14,110 nucleotides of DNA. Origin: Rhodocyclaceae bacterium UBA1310 (GTDB lineage Bacteria > Pseudomonadota > Gammaproteobacteria > Burkholderiales > Rhodocyclaceae). The DNA is taken from NCBI GenBank assembly GCA_002307175.1, contig DBTS01000032.1, forward strand, positions 1-14,110. Reading direction: 5' to 3'. This document shows, piece by piece, positions 7,348-12,105 of this stretch; position 1 is the stretch's first letter, and every line of letters begins with the position of its first letter. Under the pieces are notes generated by a model. It saw only the letters and a program-made list of their open reading frames with translations. It had not been told where the DNA came from and searched no databases. The position numbers were made by a program, and so were the translations under genes.

Positions 7348-8643
7348 ATGGATGTCATCGTTCTGGGTAGCGGGGTTGTAGGCACCACCACGGCGTATTA
7401 CCTGGCGGCTGCCGGGGCCAGGGTAACAGTGATCGATCGCCAGACCGGGCCGGCACTCGAAACCAGTTACGCCAACGCAGGGCAGGTGTCACCAGGGTAT
7501 TCCACGCCGTGGGCGGCACCGGGCATTCCGCTGAAGGCTGCCAAATGGCTGTTCGAAAAGCATGCGCCGCTGCGCATTCGCCCGGATGGCACGCTGTTTC
7601 AGTTGCGCTGGATGCTGAGTATGCTTTTCAACTGCACCAATTCCGCGTACAGCATCAACAAGAGTCGCATGCTGCGGATTTCTGAATACAGCCGTGATTG
7701 TCTGCGCAGTCTGCGCGAAGTCGAAGGGCTGGCCTACGAACAGCGTACCGGCGGCACCCTGCAGCTGTTCCGCACCCACAAGCAGGTGGATGCAGCAGCC
7801 CGCGATGTAGAGGTGCTCAGGGAGCTGGGCGTGGCGTATGAGGTGCTGACGCCCGATGAGCTGCAGCGTGTGGAGCCGGCACTGGCGAGAGTGAAGGATC
7901 ATCTGACGGGGGGCCTGCATCTGCCCAATGACGAGACGGGGGACTGCTACATGTTCACCACCCAGTTAGCCGAGCGCGCAGAACGCCAGGGGGTGAAGTT
8001 CATGTACGGGCGCAATATCACCGACGTGCTCACCGATGGCAAACGGATTAGCGGCGTGAAGGTGGATGGCGAAGTGCTGCATGCCGATCACTACGTGATG
8101 GCGATGGGCAGTTACTCGCGCGAGCTGCTGCTGCGCCTGGGGCTGGATGTGCCGGTGTATCCCGTAAAGGGCTATTCGATCACGGTGCCGCTGGAAAATC
8201 GTGACGCTGCTCCGGTTTCGACGATTCTGGATGAAACCTACAAGGTCGCGATCACGCGTTTCGACCAGCGCATCCGCGTGGGTGGCATGGCCGAGCTTGC
8301 CGGGTTTGATCTGGAGCTGCGGCAGGGGCGCCGCGCCACGCTGGAATTCGTGCTGCAGGATCTCTTCCCCGGAGTTGGCCCGATGGCGCCGGATTCGTTT
8401 TGGACAGGGCTGCGTCCGCTCACCCCGGATGGCACGCCGATTGTAGGTGGCACGAAGCTCGCCAATCTGTGGACCAACATCGGTCATGGCACGCTGGGCT
8501 GGACCATGGCTTGCGGCTCCGGCAAGTTGCTCACCAGCCTGATCGCGGGCACGGCGCCAGAAATTGATCCTTCCGGGCTGGCGGTGGATCGTTATACCAG
8601 ATCGGGCACACAGACCGGGCTGCAGGTGGCGCCGGCAGCCTGA
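7348..8643 (+). CDS. dadA: D-amino acid dehydrogenase small subunit (DadA)
   Basis: A 431-residue FAD enzyme that oxidises D-amino acids, chiefly D-alanine, to 2-oxo acids and ammonia and passes electrons to the membrane quinone pool. E. coli DadA has 432 residues. The start at 7348 has AGGGGG 6 nt upstream, and the family N-terminus begins exactly there; an in-frame codon 117 nt upstream is not needed. Marks: the dinucleotide-binding fold MDVIVLGSGVVGTTTAYYLA (1-20) with VTVIDR; ALETSYANAGQVSPGY (about 36-51) and PWAAPGIPLKA; GGTLQLFRT; LPNDETGDC; PVSTILDETYK with ITRFDQRIRVGGMAE; and the C-terminal GLRPLTPDGTPIVG and NIGHGTLGWTMACGSG, which complete the FAD site. No alanine racemase (dadX) follows; instead a terminator lies 28 bp downstream, so it is monocistronic here. 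Confidence 0.96.
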   Translation: MDVIVLGSGVVGTTTAYYLAAAGARVTVIDRQTGPALETSYANAGQVSPGYSTPWAAPGIPLKAAKWLFEKHAPLRIRPDGTLFQLRWMLSMLFNCTNSAYSINKSRMLRISEYSRDCLRSLREVEGLAYEQRTGGTLQLFRTHKQVDAAARDVEVLRELGVAYEVLTPDELQRVEPALARVKDHLTGGLHLPNDETGDCYMFTTQLAERAERQGVKFMYGRNITDVLTDGKRISGVKVDGEVLHADHYVMAMGSYSRELLLRLGLDVPVYPVKGYSITVPLENRDAAPVSTILDETYKVAITRFDQRIRVGGMAELAGFDLELRQGRRATLEFVLQDLFPGVGPMAPDSFWTGLRPLTPDGTPIVGGTKLANLWTNIGHGTLGWTMACGSGKLLTSLIAGTAPEIDPSGLAVDRYTRSGTQTGLQVAPAA

Positions 8644-8670
8644 TAGCAGGCAGTGGCAAACTGCAATCAG

Positions 8671-8708
8671 AAAGCCCCTGGGACGATGCGTCGTTCGAGG
8701 GGCTTTTT
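8671..8708 (+). terminator. intrinsic terminator after dadA
   Basis: AAAGCCCCT (8671-8679) pairs with AGGGGCTTT (8698-8706), an inner ACGA/TCGT stem lies around a TGCG loop, and five Ts (8704-8708) overlap the stem end. On the minus strand the T-run is interrupted, so any action on the convergent lipoprotein transcript would be weaker. Confidence 0.88.
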
Positions 8709-8797
8709 CGTGCCGCTACAAATATTCGATGTGCAATCAGGTGGCCGGAACGGTTTACAATTTACTGCCCGATGAAATCCCGAATTCCAGTGTGGGC

Positions 8798-9175
8798 TCA
8801 GTCAATCTCGTGAAACAGCGCACCCATCGTAACCGTACCGTTGGCGTCGATGGTGGCTGTTGTATCATTGCCCATTGGGTATCCATCTATGCTTATGTCT
8901 TCGCTAGAAATAGATAGGACGTGCGAAGAAAAAGACAGATTCCCGGTACCGCTGACTGACATCGTTCGGTGGGCGGGCTCCATGCGTAAAACGTGGATGG
9001 TGATGCCGGGATCGGCCTTCACTTTCAGATCTGCACGTGTGCACACCCAGACAAGGCGCTGCTGGGTCGGAACATCGAAACGCACATACTGGCTGCAGGG
9101 CTCGGAGGAGTGACAGGCACTGAGCAGCAGAAACGTAGCTGCCAACACGCAGAAGCTGGTAACGCGTGAGAACAT
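8798..9175 (-). CDS. unrecognised small lipoprotein
   Basis: I do not recognise this family. The 125-residue product starts with a lipoprotein signal, MFSRVTSFCVLAATFLLLSAC, with lipobox LSAC and lipidation at Cys21. The start at 9175 has GGAG about 11 nt upstream; the in-frame ATG at 9199 has no ribosome site and would weaken the signal. The mature part has no transmembrane segment. It alternates beta-like stretches (YVRFDVPTQQRLVWVC, ITIHVLRME) and ends with a Gly/Asn/Thr-rich segment (DGYPMGNDTTATIDANGTVTMG). Cys27 and Cys45 could form a disulfide. The residue after Cys21 is His, not Asp, so outer-membrane sorting is more likely than inner-membrane retention if the enteric rule holds. It converges on dadA and lies downstream of a second lipoprotein gene on the same strand. 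Confidence 0.78.
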   Translation of the reverse strand: MFSRVTSFCVLAATFLLLSACHSSEPCSQYVRFDVPTQQRLVWVCTRADLKVKADPGITIHVLRMEPAHRTMSVSGTGNLSFSSHVLSISSEDISIDGYPMGNDTTATIDANGTVTMGALFHEID

Positions 9176-9292
9176 CGGGTAAAAGTCTCCGTGATGCATC
9201 TTTGAATAGAGTCAGACGACTTGTTTTTGTGGGGCGCTTTGGGCGCGTACCGTCAGCCTACTGGATCTTGCCGGTATCTGCCAGTGGGAGAT

Positions 9293-9336
9293 TCGGGCAC
9301 GAAATATATTTATTTAGAATAAATGTTCGTGCCCGA
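9293..9336. repeat. long inverted repeat spanning the lipoprotein stop codon
   Basis: TCGGGCACGAA (9293-9303) and its exact complement (9326-9336) flank an inner ATTTATT/AATAAAT stem (9308-9314 with 9318-9324) with a TAG loop. Together they could form an 18-bp, slightly interrupted hairpin. The right arm is the last codons of the lipoprotein gene and its TAA stop falls at the loop. No T-run follows on the minus strand, so it is not a standard intrinsic terminator. Confidence 0.88.
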
Positions 9337-9739
9337 TCCACTGTTTTCCATGCTTTTCGAAGTCAATGTTCCCCGTGATGAGAAGAATGTCACCCCCACC
9401 GACCAGCCGATAGCCCATGGCCTTGAGGTTGGCGTCATCGTCTTCCAGGTGAAACTTTTTGGGAAAACGCCACAGCTTATGGTCTTCGTTGCCGTAGGCA
9501 CCGTAACAGCCTTCGTCGATCCTGATCTTTGCGGTGTACTCCATACGGTAAAAAGGAACCCCGCCGAATTCGTATGTCTGCCCGTCGGTACGCTGGAAAT
9601 TCACCAGAGTCATGCACCCCATGTCATGAATGCGCGCTTCCAGTACTGTTTTGCCTGAACCCTCGCTGGGCATCCGGGCGCTGCATCCAGACAAGGCCAG
9701 AATGGCGGCGCTGACCAGTGGGATTACTAACTGCTTCAT
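9314..9739 (-). CDS. unrecognised lipoprotein
   Basis: I do not recognise this family. The 141-residue product begins with a lipoprotein signal, MKQLVIPLVSAAILALSGC, with lipobox LSGC and Cys19 lipidated. The start at 9739 has AAGGCA just upstream; the frame opens 108 nt earlier but that part is Arg-rich with no signal and is unlikely to be coding. The mature chain looks like a small soluble alpha/beta or beta domain. HDMGCMTLVNFQRTDGQTYEFGGVPFYRMEYTAKI suggests strands, and KFHLEDDDANLKAMGYRLVGGGDILLITGNIDF a further mixed segment. Cys42 and Cys78 could pair. The residue after Cys19 is Ser, consistent with outer-membrane sorting. The next lipoprotein gene starts 138 bp downstream on the same strand, with a hairpin over this gene's stop in between. 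Confidence 0.8.
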   Translation of the reverse strand: MKQLVIPLVSAAILALSGCSARMPSEGSGKTVLEARIHDMGCMTLVNFQRTDGQTYEFGGVPFYRMEYTAKIRIDEGCYGAYGNEDHKLWRFPKKFHLEDDDANLKAMGYRLVGGGDILLITGNIDFEKHGKQWIGHEHLF

Positions 9740-10322
9740 GTGCTGCCTTGTTGCCTGATTTCGATTTGGATAGTCAGCCCTCGCAGACCCGGAGTGTCTG
9801 AAGCGGGGATTCCTGTGCGGCTGTGCCCGCCTGCCGGTCTGCTGCATACCAGTCTCGCAGCGGAAGTCTGAGAAGGGCCGTTTTGCTGCATTTTGGCAGG
9901 CGTTGCGAATGGACCAATCACAGTTTCGTGGTTTTTCGTTGATGCCTTTGGCGACTGATCAAACACAGGTGCCGGGAATTTTACCGATAATTTCCGTTGA
10001 GTTTGTCTATGGATGCGACCAAGTCGATTTGGTTCCATTGATAAGCTTCATGGGGCCATCTGATTTACTGTATGCGTGGCGAAGATTCGGGGCATGTCCG
10101 TGATTTCCTTCAGGTGCCCAGGTGCCCAGGTGCTCAGGGCAAGGCCGAGTCTGTTTGATGATGCCTTGTGCAAAAAGCCTGGAGGAGAAGTGCCCGACAA
10201 AATCCGTTGTGTCACGGATGGATAGGGAGAGCGCTGCCTGGGCCTTGTTTGGGCACACGAAACCGGGCGCGGCTGCCCGTGTTGTGCCACAGCGGGCCGT
10301 GCCAGATCCGATGATCTGAGAT
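9740..10322. other. gene-poor stretch with an 8-bp tandem repeat
   Basis: About 580 bp between the tautomerase and lipoprotein genes. The open frames on both strands give basic, unstructured translations with no supported starts, and I see no gene. It holds three tandem copies of CAGGTGC(C/T) at 10111-10134, a CAGATC/GATCTG stem (10303-10308 with 10313-10318) 5 bp past the tautomerase stop, and an ATCCGT/ACGGAT stem (10202-10207 with 10214-10219). None is followed by a T-run on the minus strand. The promoter of the lipoprotein gene should lie near its left end; none could be picked with confidence. Confidence 0.45.
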
Positions 10323-10754
10323 TTATGCTGGATGTGTTTTTGTGGCTATCGCGCGAGTCATTTCGAGTGACACGGGAATGCCGCCAGCGCCAAAATTGCC
10401 GGGCTCCAGAGTGAGTACCAGGCACCAGACATTGCTGCCACCGGCAGCCTGGCTGGCGGGGTGCTCCTCGCAGAATATCCGTGTGATGCGCTGGTAGAGC
10501 GTGGATTTCGTGGCTTCGGAATAAGCGTTTGCAAAGGCATGGATTCTGACGAGTATTTTGCCTTGTGTCGCCGGCCTGCCGCCAATGTAGGCGTGTGCTG
10601 TGGTGCAGATATGGGTAAGGCAGAGGGCACGCGCTGCGGGAGTGTCGGGCAATCCCTCCGCATCCAGCAGCAGCGGGCACAGGCGCTCGGCGATCCGGTC
10701 AGCTTCGCGTGTGGATAGCACACCTTCGCTGCAGACTACTTCGCATATCGGCAT
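10323..10754 (-). CDS. tautomerase superfamily protein (fused two-motif type)
   Basis: A 143-residue cytoplasmic protein of the tautomerase fold. The chain starts MPICEV, so removing Met would expose the N-terminal proline that serves as catalytic base in this superfamily. At 143 residues it matches two fused beta-alpha-beta units, as in cis-CaaD- or MSAD-like members, rather than the single 60-80-residue unit of 4-oxalocrotonate tautomerase. The first unit covers about 1-65 (CSEGVLSTREADRIAERL helix, then PDTPAARAL) and the second about 66-130 (GKILVRIHAFANAYSEATKSTLYQRITRIF), with a closing PGNFGAGGIPVSL strand typical of family members. The start has AAGGT 7 nt upstream. It lies 30 bp downstream of a membrane protein gene on the same strand, probably one transcript. 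The substrate is not predictable, and its Cys content (4, 26, 46, 50, 94, 110) is high. Confidence 0.78.
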   Translation of the reverse strand: MPICEVVCSEGVLSTREADRIAERLCPLLLDAEGLPDTPAARALCLTHICTTAHAYIGGRPATQGKILVRIHAFANAYSEATKSTLYQRITRIFCEEHPASQAAGGSNVWCLVLTLEPGNFGAGGIPVSLEMTRAIATKTHPA

Positions 10755-10784
10755 AAGGTGACCTTGATTTTTCTGCCTGCAGGT

Positions 10785-11363
10785 TCAGCGAGTCAGTGTT
10801 GCATCGGCCTCGGCAAAGCCCTGGATGTAAGGGAATCCGAAATATCCGGGGATCACAGCGATTTTGACGGGGTACGAGAGTGGTGTGTTCATCCACTGCT
10901 GATAGGAGACCTTGAGTGGCAGAGCGGGATTTTTGTTGGTGATCAGATAGTAGGTGCTGGTGTCTGCATGCGGCTTGGAGGTCTTGTCGATTACCTCGGC
11001 CAGTACAATGGTTTTCTGCTGGGGAGAAAACCGGAAGTTGATCAGGCTGGCAGCAGAAACGCTGGTCAGGGCGAAGCCCACGGCCAACATTGTCATGAAT
11101 GCTGCGCGCACATACTGGCTCAGATCGCGGACGAGGCACGCAATGACTGCCGCGATGACTACACCAATTCCACCACTGCTCCAGATCAGACCTTGGGTGT
11201 TCAGTGTGTGCGTCAGTGTCGAATTCCCGCAGAGCAGAAGAACAACGCCAATGACAAGTATCACGCCTGAAAAAATGAGTTTGGATGTTTCTGACTGTGT
11301 TGGCATTTGAAATATCGGTGCGGCTTTTTCGGGTGGCAGAAATGTAGGCGAATGCTTCCGCAC
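10785..11363 (-). CDS. unrecognised three-helix membrane protein
   Basis: I do not recognise this family. With the GTG start at 11363 the product has 192 residues. GAGGA lies 9 nt before this GTG, whereas the ATG 19 codons later (11306) has no ribosome site, so GTG is preferred. However, TATAAT directly before the GTG could be a -10 box, which would favour the later start. Three hydrophobic helices are visible at about 28-46, 58-78 and 84-108. A hydrophilic C-terminal domain of about 80 residues follows (QQKTIVLAEVIDKTSKPHADTSTYYL and later KIAVIPGYFGFPYIQGFAEAD), probably beta-rich. The N-terminus is short and proline-containing. The tautomerase gene follows after 30 bp, so the two may work together; nothing in the sequence shows how. 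Confidence 0.7.
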   Translation of the reverse strand: MRKHSPTFLPPEKAAPIFQMPTQSETSKLIFSGVILVIGVVLLLCGNSTLTHTLNTQGLIWSSGGIGVVIAAVIACLVRDLSQYVRAAFMTMLAVGFALTSVSAASLINFRFSPQQKTIVLAEVIDKTSKPHADTSTYYLITNKNPALPLKVSYQQWMNTPLSYPVKIAVIPGYFGFPYIQGFAEADATLTR

Positions 11364-11575
11364 AGATTATAGTCCTCGGCGGAAATCTCGGATGCGATAT
11401 TGAGCCGGATCTCTGATTGCCATGCAGCAATCTGGCAGACTGCTGGTTGTGCTCCCAGGATGTACGGGTATCGGGTTTTGCCAGCCTGAGGTTTCGCTAT
11501 CATGAAGCAATGCCTTCATGAAGCTGCGGGTGTCACGGCAGGGGCACGATGGAGCTGAGAGGGGGAAGGAAGTGA
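11364..11575. other. short intergenic region with CATGAAGC repeats
   Basis: About 210 bp between the cadR-type gene end and the membrane protein start, both on the minus strand. CATGAAG (11501-11507) pairs with CTTCATG (11514-11520) around a 6-nt loop, and CATGAAGC recurs directly at 11517-11524. No T-run follows on the minus strand. No gene is supported here. Confidence 0.5.
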
Positions 11576-12007
11576 TTATCCTAAATGGGTGTGCTTCTCC
11601 TTGCGCGGTGCGCTTCCCATTTCGGTGAGGCCATGCAGGATGCCGCAGTCATTGACTGAGCGCTCTGACTGGCAGCGGTCGCGCAGTGTGCGCAGGGATT
11701 GCTTGAGCTCTTCGAGTTCGCGGATGCGCGCTTCCACATGGGTGATGTGCTCATCGAACACCTCGTTGATCGCGCCACATCCGGCTGCTGGCGTGTCAAT
11801 CATGCCGAGCAGGTTGCGGATTTCCTCGTGGCTCATGTCCAGCGCCCGGCAGTTGCGGATGAAACGCAGGCGCTCGATGTGTTCGGGGCCGTAGGCGCGG
11901 AAATTCCCTTCTGTGCGGGTGGCTACCGGGAGCAGCCCTTCACGTTCGTAGTAGCGCACGGTTTCTACCGTGCATTGCGTCAGGCGTGCGAGTTCACCGA
12001 TTTTCAT
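11576..12007 (-). CDS. cadR: MerR-family Cd/Pb-type metal-responsive regulator (CadR/PbrR-like)
   Basis: A 143-residue dimeric DNA-binding regulator that, in its family, bends and activates the promoter of a metal-exporting ATPase when Cd(II), Pb(II) or Zn(II) binds. The N-terminal winged helix-turn-helix is complete: MKIGELARLTQCTVETVRYYE (1-21), EGLLPVATRTEGNFRAY (23-39) and the second helix pair HIERLRFIRNCRALDMSHEEI (43-63). A long dimerisation helix follows at about 80-112. Metal ligands are likely Cys77 (in AAGCGAINE), Cys112 (LRDRC) and Cys121 (VNDCGILHGL), the three-cysteine pattern of CadR/PbrR proteins rather than ZntR or CueR. The tail is basic with a His pair (KEKHTHLG). It is divergent from a metal ATPase with a 98-bp shared region bearing a MerR-type promoter. 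The symbol is a best family fit; pbrR is the alternative. Confidence 0.9.
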   Translation of the reverse strand: MKIGELARLTQCTVETVRYYEREGLLPVATRTEGNFRAYGPEHIERLRFIRNCRALDMSHEEIRNLLGMIDTPAAGCGAINEVFDEHITHVEARIRELEELKQSLRTLRDRCQSERSVNDCGILHGLTEMGSAPRKEKHTHLG

Positions 12008-12048
12008 GGCAGGTTCCGAAGCTGTGGCAAGAGTATTGGGCCAGGGGG

Positions 12049-12079
12049 TTGACTCTATAGTAACTACAGGTTGTGAAAT
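12049..12079 (+). promoter_or_regulatory. MerR-type promoter of the metal ATPase
   Basis: TTGACT (-35, 12049-12054) and TGAAAT (-10, 12074-12079) are separated by 19 bp, the overlong spacer typical of MerR-activated promoters, which the bound regulator distorts to allow transcription. The region strongly resembles known pbrA and cadA promoters. Confidence 0.85.
12052..12072. promoter_or_regulatory. CadR/PbrR operator dyad
   Basis: An imperfect dyad centred at 12062 fills the spacer: CTATAGT (12055-12061) against ACTACAG (12063-12069), 6 of 7 positions paired. Its place between -35 and -10 is where MerR-family dimers bind. Because the regulator gene starts at 12007 in the opposite direction, the same site probably also controls the regulator's own expression. 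Confidence 0.85.
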
Positions 12080-12105
12080 GTGCTCAATTATTTCAGGAGT
12101 ACGCC

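Noticed and set aside
9736..10258. Minus-strand frames of 83-100 residues in the gene-poor stretch
   Set aside because: They overlap each other or the lipoprotein signal region, are Pro/Arg/Thr-rich and lack starts; no degraded known gene could be recognised.
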